From: Cytobacillus solani
GTDB lineage: Bacteria > Bacillota > Bacilli > Bacillales > Cytobacillaceae
Length of the DNA stretch: 64,000 nt
Reading direction: 5' to 3'
Assembly (NCBI RefSeq): GCF_001420595.1
Contig: NZ_LJIX01000006.1
Coordinates: 1-64,000 of the forward strand
A model generated the notes under the pieces. That model saw nothing but the letters and a program-made list of their open reading frames with translations, searched no databases and was not told where the DNA came from. Shown piece by piece: positions 49,599 to 57,466 of the stretch (positions within the stretch are counted from its first letter, which is position 1; each line of letters opens with the position of its first letter). A program made the position numbers and the translations under genes.

Positions 49599-50346
49599 TT
49601 TAGTAAAGGCAGAGTTATTTAAGTTAAGGAAGGATCGTTCCTTTGCGACATTAATTATTGGGTTGCTTGCATCAGGAATTTTTTATCCGATGCTGATCTT
49701 TTTTAATGATGGAGTATTTGGCGCAGATGCTATTTCGGTGAAAGAATTGTATGCTTATACGGCACTTGGCGGCAATAATTACATCGTTAAACTTGTCCCT
49801 TGTATCCTTGCAGGTTTCTTTATTTCCGGTGAGTATTCAATGGGTACAATGAAAAGTATCGGAGCATCTGGCAATAGCAGAATTCGAATCTACTTTTCTA
49901 AATTAATGATTTTTTCTATTGGAGCAATGATTATTTCATTAACTTTCCCAATTGTCATAATGGTAGTGGGAGCCATGTTATCAGGTTTTAATGATATGCC
50001 AGCACTAGATTACATCGTTCGGACTCTCGGTTTAACCATCATCTATGCAGCGGCATTTGCTTCCATTATGGCTTTAGTTTCAATTATATTTACTGACAGC
50101 GGCAAGACAATTGGTTTTCTTATTTTATTCTTCATTCTTTTTGATAGTATCTTCTATGCATTAAGTCAAAAGTTTTCTTTTATTGAACAAATCTTTAATT
50201 ACTCAGTGTTCAAGCTGTTTTTAGAAATCGACGAATTTAACATAAGTCATGGCACCCTTCTGAAATTTGTGCTTGTTCCAATCATAACCTTTGCAGTTTT
50301 TGGACTTATAGGCAGCTGGGTATTTCAGAAGAAAGAAATAAAATAA
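49591..50346 (+). CDS. ABC transporter permease
   Basis: A 251-residue ABC-2 type permease with six membrane segments, starting DNLVKAELFKLRKDRSFATL, the standard cytosolic lead-in. I use the ATG at 49591; GGGGGTG lies 6 bases upstream, and the GTG at 49582 is less likely. With the ATPase it should export or exclude a peptide antibiotic such as a lantibiotic or bacitracin-like compound. Confidence 0.87.
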   Translation: MDNLVKAELFKLRKDRSFATLIIGLLASGIFYPMLIFFNDGVFGADAISVKELYAYTALGGNNYIVKLVPCILAGFFISGEYSMGTMKSIGASGNSRIRIYFSKLMIFSIGAMIISLTFPIVIMVVGAMLSGFNDMPALDYIVRTLGLTIIYAAAFASIMALVSIIFTDSGKTIGFLILFFILFDSIFYALSQKFSFIEQIFNYSVFKLFLEIDEFNISHGTLLKFVLVPIITFAVFGLIGSWVFQKKEIK

Positions 50347-50348
50347 CG

Positions 50349-51266
50349 ATGAAAGCGAGTGAGGATATGTACTATATTACGTTGTTTATCTGTGCTGCAG
50401 TAGCCCTTTTATTTCTCACTCGCTACTATCGTTTGAAAAAAGAAATAAAGAGTACAGCCCGTCAATTGAGGGAACTGAACAACAAAATAACGGGAAAAAA
50501 AATTAACCTTACTTTGTTTGATAGGGATCTTGAAGAGCTGGCAAAAGAAATCAATGATCAAATAGATGAAACAAAAAGGGCAAATGCAGAAAAAATGCGA
50601 ACAGAAAATGAGTTAAAGCAGGCAGTCGCTAATATTTCACATGATATACGAACGCCAATGACCTCTATCTTAGGGTATATTCAACTTTTGGAATCTGATG
50701 AACATACATCAGAGAATAGATCAGCGTATTTTGAGATTGTTAAAAATGGGGCACTAAGGTTGAAAGATTTATTAGAGGATTTCTTCGAATTATCGATCAT
50801 TGAGTCTGCAGATTATCCATTAAATGTTGAAACAATCTCATTGAATAACTTGGTATTTGATGTTTTAGCAGGTTTTTATGAGGAATTTAACCAAAGGGGA
50901 TTAGAGCCTTCCATTCATATTCCTGAGAAAGATATTCGAATGAAGGCTGATTCGTCGGCAGTTAAACGTGTGATTGAAAATTTAGTGCTTAATGCGGTTA
51001 AACATTCAAAAGGGAATGTGAAAATACAGCTTGATCAGCTTTCTTCAACAGTTCAACTGATAATAAGTAATCCTGTACATCAATTAAGCGAAAAAGATGT
51101 TCATCTGCTTTTTGACCGGTTTTACAAAGGAGATAAAACCCGGTCAGAAAAAAGTACAGGGTTAGGATTATCTATTGCGAAAAGCCTAATGCTGAAAATG
51201 AATGGGAAACTAACGGCAGAATTAAAAGAGAATCAATTATATATGAAGTGTGAATGGGAGCTTTAA
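50349..51266 (+). CDS. Sensor histidine kinase with one membrane segment
   Basis: A 305-residue kinase: one membrane segment (residues 8-25), a short linker with coiled coil, H-box SHDIRTPMTSILGYIQLL near residue 100, N-box ENLVLNAVKHSKG near 217, and G-box STGLGLSI near 270. There is no extracellular domain, so it probably senses through the ABC transporter or within the membrane. Start at 50349 or 50367 is uncertain. It follows the permease by 2 bases. Confidence 0.87.
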   Translation: MKASEDMYYITLFICAAVALLFLTRYYRLKKEIKSTARQLRELNNKITGKKINLTLFDRDLEELAKEINDQIDETKRANAEKMRTENELKQAVANISHDIRTPMTSILGYIQLLESDEHTSENRSAYFEIVKNGALRLKDLLEDFFELSIIESADYPLNVETISLNNLVFDVLAGFYEEFNQRGLEPSIHIPEKDIRMKADSSAVKRVIENLVLNAVKHSKGNVKIQLDQLSSTVQLIISNPVHQLSEKDVHLLFDRFYKGDKTRSEKSTGLGLSIAKSLMLKMNGKLTAELKENQLYMKCEWEL

Positions 51267-51304
51267 ATTGAGAGTATATGTAAAAAAATAGGCTGCGAAA
51301 AACC

Positions 51305-51333
51305 TTGCGTTCCCATAATTTTTCAATTATGAT
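51305..51333 (+). promoter_or_regulatory. Promoter of the MFS leader
   Basis: TTGCGT (51305-51310), 17 bases, TATGAT (51328-51333). Transcription should begin near 51340, giving a leader of about 220 bases. Confidence 0.6.
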
Positions 51334-51369
51334 GTTAATATCAAAAAAAGGAAGGGTGTCCGTGGAACA

Positions 51370-51381
51370 ATGAACAATTAA
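51370..51381 (+). CDS. Three-codon leader ORF (MNN)
   Basis: ATG AAC AAT TAA, with GGAAGGG 13 bases upstream. As in the ABC-F leader, the stop runs directly into TCCTATTT; TAATCCTAT (51379-51387) pairs with ATAGGATTA (51432-51440). The peptide is inferred from this parallel arrangement. Confidence 0.5.
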   Translation: MNN

Positions 51382-51527
51382 TCCTATTTGTTAAGAAAAA
51401 ATTCGTTTATGATACGATTCATTTTTTCTAGATAGGATTAGTCTGTACACTTTTATACAAACGATATGTTCATTGTGTCCCTTCCATCAGGGGTATTATG
51501 CCATTTTGGTGTTGTATTGTACCTTCT

Positions 51528-51563
51528 CCTCCTGTCTAGAATATTGACAGGAGGTTTTATTTT
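51528..51563 (+). terminator. Attenuator terminator that also hides the MFS ribosome binding site
   Basis: CCTCCTGTC (51528-51536) pairs perfectly with GACAGGAGG (51546-51554), followed by TTTTATTTT. The 3' arm contains the Shine-Dalgarno AGGAGG and the T-run holds the start codon. The alternative pairing of TAGATAGGA (51429-51437) with TCCTGTCTA (51530-51538) would open it. Confidence 0.75.
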
Positions 51564-52812
51564 GGAAACAAATCAATTAGCTGGTCGTTCATCAAGCCTG
51601 TTTGGAAATCGGGTTTTTCAAGCTATTATTATGTCAGGCTTGTTTTTACAGATAGGAATTTGGGTACGAAACTTTGCTGTTCTGCTGTTTGTAATGGAGC
51701 AGACAAAGGGAGATCCTTTTGCAGTTTCAATGATTTCTGTTGCTGAGTTCGCGCCTATTTTTATCTTTTCTTTTATCGGAGGAACGTTTGCTGACCGCTG
51801 GCGTCCGAAAAGAACAATGGTTTGGTGTGATATCTTAAGTGCCATATCTGTATTTGCAGTATTAGTGACACTTATGTTCGGAACATGGCAGGTTGTGTTT
51901 TTTGCAACATTAATATCTGCCATTCTGTCGCAATTTTCTCAGCCCTCTGGGATGAAGCTGTTTAAGATGCATTTGCCGGAAGAACAAATTCAGGCGGGGA
52001 TGTCTGTCTATCAAACGGTATTTGCTGTATTTATGGTGTTAGGTCCAATTCTTGGAACATTTGCATTTCAAGCATTTGGCATTAATATTTCCATTGCGAT
52101 TACAGGAATAGCATTCTTGCTATCAGCTGCTGCCTTAGCTTTCCTTCCTCAAGATCGCTTCATGGAAGAGGAGAGCCGTACGACTTCACTATGGGAAGAA
52201 ATGAAGAGCGGCATTAAATATGTGTTAAATAAGAAGGAATTAAGCCAATTAGGTTTATGCTTTTTAGCAGCAGGGCTTGGACTTGGTTTTGTTCAGCCTC
52301 TCTCTATTTTTCTTGTTACGGAACAATTAGGTTTACCAAAGGAAAACCTGCAATGGTTACTTACTGCTAATGGCATTGGTATGATTATCGGTGGGGCAGG
52401 AGTCATGATATTTGCCAAAAAAGTCCCACCACAGAAGCTTTTAATATTTGGAATGCTTGCTAATGGCATTGGCTTGGCAGTCATGGGATTATCAACAAAT
52501 CTTTGGTTAACACTTGGTGCTGAGTTTTTAAACGGATTAATGCTTCCGTGTATCCAGATTGGAATTAATACAATGATTTTGCAGAGAACAGAATCTGCTT
52601 TTATAGGCAGGGTCAATGGAATATTAAGTCCGCTGTTCACGGGTTCCATGGTATTAACAATGAGTGCTGCAGGAATTCTAAAGGAACAATTTTCATTAGT
52701 TGCCATCTTTGAATCAGCAGCGATCTTGTTTATTATTGGTTTGTTATTCATATTGCCAATTTATAATATGAAAGTAGAGCAGAAGCAAGAGGTTCTAGGT
52801 TCGCAAGATTAA
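51562..52812 (+). CDS. MFS multidrug efflux transporter
   Basis: A 416-residue 12-segment transporter of the MFS_3/macrolide efflux type. The motif A-like loop GTFADRWRPKRTMVW lies near residue 70. I start at the TTG at 51562, 7 bases after AGGAGG; the longer frame from 51466 runs through the leader hairpins. The structured leader suggests induction by a ribosome-targeting drug. Confidence 0.85.
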   Translation: METNQLAGRSSSLFGNRVFQAIIMSGLFLQIGIWVRNFAVLLFVMEQTKGDPFAVSMISVAEFAPIFIFSFIGGTFADRWRPKRTMVWCDILSAISVFAVLVTLMFGTWQVVFFATLISAILSQFSQPSGMKLFKMHLPEEQIQAGMSVYQTVFAVFMVLGPILGTFAFQAFGINISIAITGIAFLLSAAALAFLPQDRFMEEESRTTSLWEEMKSGIKYVLNKKELSQLGLCFLAAGLGLGFVQPLSIFLVTEQLGLPKENLQWLLTANGIGMIIGGAGVMIFAKKVPPQKLLIFGMLANGIGLAVMGLSTNLWLTLGAEFLNGLMLPCIQIGINTMILQRTESAFIGRVNGILSPLFTGSMVLTMSAAGILKEQFSLVAIFESAAILFIIGLLFILPIYNMKVEQKQEVLGSQD

Positions 52813-52868
52813 TAAGAGTGATCGGATGCGTGATGACAAAGTTTACAAGAAATAAATAACAACCATTA

Positions 52869-52907
52869 AAAATCCACTGTTCTAAAAAATAGAGCAGTGG
52901 ATTTTTT
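52869..52907 (+). terminator. Terminator
   Basis: AAAATCCACTG (52869-52879) pairs with CAGTGGATTTT (52895-52905), then TT. Confidence 0.85.
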
Positions 52908-52943
52908 GTTGCAGATAAAAAAGTGTATCTTTTGGGTCTGAGA

Positions 52944-53103
52944 ATTGTCTAGTTCCAGCGCCCAGCGACTAATGTACTTCCGTTCCTTCCCTACGATAAG
53001 TCAACATCGAATCACTCTCGTTCTTCGTGTTGTTTCCTTTATCTCAGTCAGGAGACGTCCAGTCCATACGTCACTAAGCATAGCGCTTTCACTTTTCTTT
53101 TAC
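52944..53103. repeat. Interspersed Bacillaceae repeat (MITE-like)
   Basis: The stretch opens ATTGTCTAGTTCCAGCGCC and closes TAGCGCTTTCACTTTTCTTT, with TCAACATCGAATCACTCTC-type text inside. I recognise this opening and closing pattern from a non-coding repeat scattered through many Bacillaceae genomes. No gene is inside. Confidence 0.6.
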
Positions 53104-53112
53104 CTTGCCATT

Positions 53113-53160
53113 TTAAGTAATATAACTTATGATTGTTAAGTACTTAATTTTATTAAGTAA
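53113..53160. promoter_or_regulatory. PadR operator region
   Basis: TTAAGTA occurs near 53113 and 53154, and as the perfect palindrome TTAAGTACTTAA at 53136-53147. The cluster lies directly before the PadR gene. Confidence 0.55.
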
Positions 53161-53177
53161 TTTTGGGGGTTATGATT

Positions 53178-53492
53178 TTGAATAAAGAGATGTTGAAAGG
53201 AACGATTGATCTTCTTATTCTTTCTATTCTTAAAGAAAAGGAGAATTATGGCTATGAGATTTCAAAGGCGATAAAGGAAAGAACAGAAGGAACCTTTGAA
53301 ATACAGGAAGCTACTCTGTATTTATCATTAAAACGATTAGAAAAACAGCAAGCAATCACTTCTTATTGGGGCAATGAAAGCCATGGCGGCAGGCGCAAAT
53401 ACTATGCTGTAACCGTGGAGGGATTGAATCTATTGCAAAAGTCTATATATGAATGGAAGCAAACTGTTGAGATGGTTGATCGGTTTATATAG
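53178..53492 (+). CDS. PadR-family regulator
   Basis: A 104-residue PadR protein: MNKEMLKGTIDLLILSILKE, then YGYEISKAIKERTEG, ATLYLSLKRLEKQQ and GGRRKYYAVTVEG. I choose the TTG at 53178, 8 bases after GGGGG; an ATG at 53172 is the alternative. It precedes a membrane protein with a HAAS-like segment by 15 bases, a standard PadR pair. Confidence 0.85.
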   Translation: MNKEMLKGTIDLLILSILKEKENYGYEISKAIKERTEGTFEIQEATLYLSLKRLEKQQAITSYWGNESHGGRRKYYAVTVEGLNLLQKSIYEWKQTVEMVDRFI

Positions 53493-53507
53493 AGGGAGGG
53501 ATAAAAA

Positions 53508-54152
53508 ATGAGTCAGTTTATGCGGAAAATGTTTAGTTTAAATGATATAAAGTATAGTTGGATTCTGTTGCTATCAATAATTCTATGCTTTCTGATATTT
53601 TATATTGATCGTGCTGATCTTTTGATTGATTCGGCTATAGTAACCACTGGCTATCTTCTTTCCTTTTCCATTGCGGTTTTATGGGGAGCCATCAATTATA
53701 TTGGGCATATTCGAATGAATGTGATGTACCAAAAACAAAACAATATCCATGCTTATGTTGCTCAGCTTGCGTTAAGCCAAGAGGATAAATGGGAGCTTCA
53801 AGCTTATTTAGAGGACTTTGCGGAAGATTTAATTCAGCAAGGAAAGACAAAGGAAGATGCTTCAATAGAGGCAATTAACCATTTTAAGGTCCAAGAGATT
53901 TTATCATTATCGAAAAATACGTTACTATTTAATTTACATGCACACTACTATTTATTAGGCTGGGTAATTCTAGCTTGTATTTTCTTTACATTTATAGGGG
54001 TATTTTGGATTGTTTTATTTGCTTCATCCACCTTATTGCTTATTGTTGAATCTATGCTGTTTGCTTATAGTTTAGGATTTGTGGGATTGTTTTTTGTGTA
54101 TAAGTTATTTGATGCAATGATTTATCGAAAGTTAAAAGAGAATGTATCATGA
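53508..54152 (+). CDS. Membrane protein with internal HAAS-like segment
   Basis: A 214-residue protein. Two membrane segments (about 17-60) are followed by a helical cytosolic part resembling HAAS (LQAYLEDFAEDLIQQGKTKE, ASIEAINHF, about 105-140), then two more membrane segments. It probably works with the PadR regulator. GAGGGAGGG precedes the ATG. Its function is unknown. Confidence 0.72.
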   Translation: MSQFMRKMFSLNDIKYSWILLLSIILCFLIFYIDRADLLIDSAIVTTGYLLSFSIAVLWGAINYIGHIRMNVMYQKQNNIHAYVAQLALSQEDKWELQAYLEDFAEDLIQQGKTKEDASIEAINHFKVQEILSLSKNTLLFNLHAHYYLLGWVILACIFFTFIGVFWIVLFASSTLLLIVESMLFAYSLGFVGLFFVYKLFDAMIYRKLKENVS

Positions 54153-54192
54153 TAAATTAGTTGAGTATGAAATTTTATGGGGAGTGTCATAA

Positions 54193-54804
54193 ATGGAAAA
54201 CTGGATTACTGAGATTATGAATGAATTCGGATATATGGGGATATTACTGCTGATTGCATTAGAAAATGTTTTCCCGCCAATTCCATCTGAGGTTATTCTA
54301 ACATTAGGCGGGTTTATGACAACTACTTCAGAATTAACCGTATTGGGAGTAGTTGCTTTTTCCACTATTGGTTCAGTAGCTGGAGCGGTTATCCTTTACG
54401 GGATCGGCCGGCTGATCGACGTAGACAGAATGGAAAAAATCATAGAAAAATGGGGACATATTCTTCGCCTGACGAAAAAGGATATTCAAAAGGCTGATCA
54501 ATGGTTTGACAAATATGGAGTATGGACCGTTTTCTTCTGCCGTTTAATCCCATTAATTAGAAGTTTGATATCTATACCTGCAGGAATGTCACATATGAAC
54601 TTTGGTGTATTCCTTTTATTTACAACACTAGGAACGTTAATTTGGAATGTGATTCTTGTGAATGTCGGTGCAGCAGTGGGGGATTCATGGGAAACGATTG
54701 TGGAGTACATGGATATCTATTCAAACTTTGTTTATGCGTTCTTAGCGCTGGCAGTTATTGTATTCGTTGTTTTATTCATTAAGAAAAGAGTAACAAAAAA
54801 ATAG
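54193..54804 (+). CDS. DedA-family membrane protein
   Basis: A 203-residue DedA/SNARE-associated protein (PF09335). Features include FGYMGILLLIALENVFPPIP near the start with the conserved Glu, and FFCRLIPLIRSLISIPAG near 118 with the conserved Arg. DedA proteins flip lipids such as undecaprenyl phosphate or phosphatidylethanolamine. GGGAGTG precedes the ATG. Confidence 0.9.
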   Translation: MENWITEIMNEFGYMGILLLIALENVFPPIPSEVILTLGGFMTTTSELTVLGVVAFSTIGSVAGAVILYGIGRLIDVDRMEKIIEKWGHILRLTKKDIQKADQWFDKYGVWTVFFCRLIPLIRSLISIPAGMSHMNFGVFLLFTTLGTLIWNVILVNVGAAVGDSWETIVEYMDIYSNFVYAFLALAVIVFVVLFIKKRVTKK

Positions 54805-54818
54805 TATATATAGGAAAG

Positions 54819-54850
54819 AGTCGCAGGAACATTTTCCTGTGACTTTTTTT
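54819..54850 (+). terminator. Terminator
   Basis: AGTCGCAGGA pairs with TCCTGTGACT with one G-T pair, then TTTTTT. Confidence 0.8.
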
Positions 54851-54975
54851 GAAAAATAATTCTCGATTTTAGGAAAGTGTAAATAGACTAATTCATGGTG
54901 TTTTTTTCTAATAATAAAAATTTCATGTGTGGTTAAGATATAGAGGTAATTTCAAATTGATAAGGAGAGATTTGA

Positions 54976-55185
54976 GTGCCTCAACAAATGGATGTCAATC
55001 AATTAAATCAAGCAAAAGCCAATGTAACATTAACACAAACATTATTAAACCAAGCAATTGAAAAATCTTCTTCAGACCCAGCTTTAGCTGAACAGGCGCT
55101 TAAACAGGCGGCGGAAGAAATTGCACAAGCACAAACGGCTGTAAGCCAGGTTCAAAGTGCATTAAATGTTCAAAAGTCTGAATAA
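54976..55185 (+). CDS. Small Ala/Gln-rich helical protein
   Basis: A 69-residue soluble protein, rich in Ala and Gln, that should form one or two long helices (ANVTLTQTLLNQAIEK, then AEQALKQAAEEIAQAQTAVS). The GTG start follows AAGGAGAG by 7 bases. I recognise no named family. It stands alone before a terminator. Confidence 0.65.
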   Translation: MPQQMDVNQLNQAKANVTLTQTLLNQAIEKSSSDPALAEQALKQAAEEIAQAQTAVSQVQSALNVQKSE

Positions 55186-55219
55186 TTGAAGATTATTCTT
55201 AAAAAGTTTCAACAAGAGG

Positions 55220-55250
55220 AGGGGTTAGGCTGGTCTAATCCCTTTTTTTT
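55220..55250 (+). terminator. Terminator
   Basis: AGGGGTTAG pairs with CTAATCCCT with one G-T pair, then TTTTTTT. Confidence 0.8.
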
Positions 55251-55271
55251 TCGGAATATTAAAGGAAATAA

Positions 55272-55297
55272 CTATTAATCAAACGTTTGATTAATAG
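55272..55297. promoter_or_regulatory. Perfect 26-bp palindrome upstream of the MFS gene
   Basis: Arms CTATTAATCAAAC and GTTTGATTAATAG meet without a spacer. The 18-bp core TAATCAAACGTTTGATTA recurs downstream of the same gene at 56730-56747. It is a likely operator for a regulator encoded elsewhere. Confidence 0.7.
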
Positions 55298-55504
55298 AAT
55301 GCTGATTATAATAAAAGATTTAGAATAATATTTTCATCCAATTTTATTTGAATGTATTGACATCATTTGTATATCGTGATATGATATTTTCTTTTTAGCG
55401 GCTGTAAAATTATGTTATCAATCTCCTAAAGTAGTAAAGGGATTATAACATTAGATAGGAACCTTCTCATTCGAATGAATTTAAGGGAAAGAGGTGTTTA
55501 TTAT

Positions 55505-56713
55505 ATGACAAAGGATCAAAGGAAAAAATTGACCATTTTGATGATTAATATGTTTATTGCCATCGGCAGCTTTGGGATCATCATCCCAATCCTCCCAGCC
55601 TATTTGGAGTCAATTAATCAAGGCGGAACAGCTGCAGGTTTAATGATTGCTATTTTTGCGGGTGCACAGTTGATCTTTTCACCAATTGCGGGAAAATGGA
55701 CGGATCAATATGGGCGAAGAAAAATGATTATTTACGGGCTAATAGGCTTAACGGCTTCTATGTTTGTGTTTTATGGGACTAATTCTATTTGGTGGCTATA
55801 TATTTCTCGGTTTATTGGCGGGGTAGGAGCTGCACTGCTAGTACCTGCCATTTTCGCTTATGTAGCAGATATTACGACCATGGATCAACGAGCTAAGGGA
55901 AATAGCTTAGTTTCAGCGGCTATGTCACTTGGGATTGTTATAGGTCCAGGAGTCGGTGGCTTTTTAGCTGATTTCGGCCTTAAGATGCCCTTCTTGATCT
56001 CGGCAGTCGTATCACTTGTAGCGGTCGTTTTCTCAATCATTGTTCTTAAAGAAAGCCAGCATGATCTGCCGTCAGGAGCTATGGGTGATATCCCTGAGGA
56101 TGAATCAATGGCAAGAAAAATGGTACGTTCTGTAAAGATGCCTTATTTCATTCCACTCATCATTACACTTGTCATGAGCTTTGGTTTAATGGCTTATGAA
56201 TCGGTTCTTGGTTTATTTGTTGATAATCAGTTTGGTGCATCTCCGCAGGATATTGCCATTATGGTTACTTCTACTGGGATTATTAGTGTCATCGTTCAGC
56301 TATTTATCGTCGATCGCATTGTAAGCCGTTTTGGTGAAGGAACCGTATTGACGATGTTTATTGGTGTAGCAACATTCGGTTTTCTACTGTCGTTATTCGC
56401 ATCCAGCTATGTGCTTTTCTTCGGTATTACACTATTAATTTTCCTTGCAACTTCTATCCTTCGTCCTGTTTTGAATACACTTATCTCCAAGCTGGCAGGC
56501 AACGAGCAAGGATTTGCTATGGGAATGAATAACGCTTATATGAGTATAGGGAATGTTTTAGGACCAACGCTTGCTGGTCTGCTGTACGATGTTAAAATAG
56601 TTTATCCGTTTGTTTTAGGATTAATACTCCTAGTGATCACGTTAGCGACGACGATTGTATGGCAAAAACGTGCATTAAATAACAAGTTTAAGGTGAAGAT
56701 GGAGAAAGCATAA
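55505..56713 (+). CDS. MFS multidrug transporter (Bmr/NorA/TetA-type)
   Basis: A 402-residue 12-segment transporter. The DHA1 motif A reads GKWTDQYGRRKMI near residue 64, and motif C is present as ...LGIVIGPGVGGFLADFG near 145. I start at the ATG at 55505, 8 bases after AGAGGTG; the ATG at 55475 lies before that site. No regulator is adjacent, but identical operator palindromes flank the gene. Confidence 0.87.
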   Translation: MTKDQRKKLTILMINMFIAIGSFGIIIPILPAYLESINQGGTAAGLMIAIFAGAQLIFSPIAGKWTDQYGRRKMIIYGLIGLTASMFVFYGTNSIWWLYISRFIGGVGAALLVPAIFAYVADITTMDQRAKGNSLVSAAMSLGIVIGPGVGGFLADFGLKMPFLISAVVSLVAVVFSIIVLKESQHDLPSGAMGDIPEDESMARKMVRSVKMPYFIPLIITLVMSFGLMAYESVLGLFVDNQFGASPQDIAIMVTSTGIISVIVQLFIVDRIVSRFGEGTVLTMFIGVATFGFLLSLFASSYVLFFGITLLIFLATSILRPVLNTLISKLAGNEQGFAMGMNNAYMSIGNVLGPTLAGLLYDVKIVYPFVLGLILLVITLATTIVWQKRALNNKFKVKMEKA

Positions 56714-56729
56714 ATCAGTGCTAATATCT

Positions 56730-56747
56730 TAATCAAACGTTTGATTA
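56730..56747. promoter_or_regulatory. Second copy of the palindrome, downstream of the MFS gene
   Basis: TAATCAAACGTTTGATTA is identical to the core of the palindrome at 55272-55297. It lies 16 bases past the MFS stop and about 55 bases before the promoter of the hflX leader. Confidence 0.7.
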
Positions 56748-56800
56748 GTTTTAAATTGCTTTTGATTATTATAATTCTGGAATATTTTTGAATTTTTGCG

Positions 56801-56829
56801 TTGTTATAGCTGCTTTGGTATGTTATGAT
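56801..56829 (+). promoter_or_regulatory. Promoter of the hflX leader
   Basis: TTGTTA (56801-56806), 17 bases, TATGAT (56824-56829). Transcription should begin near 56836, leaving about 630 bases before hflX. Confidence 0.6.
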
Positions 56830-56862
56830 AATGTTAATTATAATGAATGGAGGTTTTCCTTA

Positions 56863-56904
56863 GTGTTAGATAACAGACTTCGATTCCAAACTTTGAACCA
56901 GTAA
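56863..56904 (+). CDS. 13-codon leader ORF of hflX
   Basis: GGAGG (56849-56853) lies 9 bases before a GTG that opens MLDNRLRFQTLNQ and stops at TAA. Its last codons lie in a hairpin (TTTGAAC with GTTCAAG). Another hairpin, CTCTGC/GCAGAG (56921-56938), and a terminator follow. Translation-dependent attenuation of hflX is known in Firmicutes, so a leader peptide is likely, though I cannot confirm conservation. Confidence 0.55.
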   Translation: MLDNRLRFQTLNQ

Positions 56905-56990
56905 TTGAATACGTTCAAGGCTCTGCTTGTGCGCAGAGTAAACGGGATTGGTCTGCCTTTTTTAAGGAAACCTTATTTTACGGCATATGT

Positions 56991-57027
56991 AAAAAGAGGG
57001 TGAGGACGAACTCACTCTCTTTTTGTT
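56991..57027 (+). terminator. Terminator in the hflX leader
   Basis: A 14-bp stem, AAAAAGAGGGTGAG with CTCACTCTCTTTTT, loop GACGAA. The T-run is inside the 3' arm. The upstream TGCCTTTTTTAA could compete for the A-rich arm. Confidence 0.7.
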
Positions 57028-57252
57028 GTCTTTAAAATAAAATAGTTCATCTAATATCATGATATTTATCTTTAATGATAGCAGGATCTTAAGCTAGAAG
57101 ATTTAGCCTGGATTTTGCTGAATATTAAGGATAGATTCATGGACCATTCTTATTGTGAAGGATCTTTCACTTTACCGTTCTGACAGTTGTAGTTTTTTGT
57201 CAACAGCTATCTTTGTGGTTTTTTTAGACATATCCATTTCCGTTTATTAATT

Positions 57253-57283
57253 AAGCACAGGCAGATGCCTGTGCTTTTTATTT
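57253..57283 (+). terminator. Second terminator before hflX
   Basis: AAGCACAGGC pairs with GCCTGTGCTT around AGAT, then TTTATTTT. It lies about 180 bases before hflX, so a further promoter or readthrough would be needed to reach the gene. Confidence 0.8.
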
Positions 57284-57299
57284 TATCGCAGATTAACGA

Positions 57300-57431
57300 G
57301 CTGTAAGACCCCCACTTCAAGAAGTTGAGGAAACGAAAAATTCTAAGTGGGAGATCTAACAGCCCGTAAATGCCCGATTGGTTCAACTAAGAATCAGTGG
57401 GGGATAGGATAAAGGAAAACCCCCACTGATT
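57300..57431. mobile_element. IS200/IS605-like right-end remnant
   Basis: Two hairpins stand in tandem: CCCACTT/AAGTGGG (57311-57351) and the perfect 12-bp AATCAGTGGGGG/CCCCCACTGATT (57392-57431). Between them lies CCCGTAAATGCCC and GGTTCAACTAAG. I recognise this layout from the region after tnpB in IS605-type elements of Bacillaceae, which encodes the omega RNA scaffold. No transposase or tnpB is present. The call rests on memory of the pattern. Confidence 0.45.
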
Positions 57432-57466
57432 GAGTTTCACTTTATATGAAATGGAGGAAATCATTT

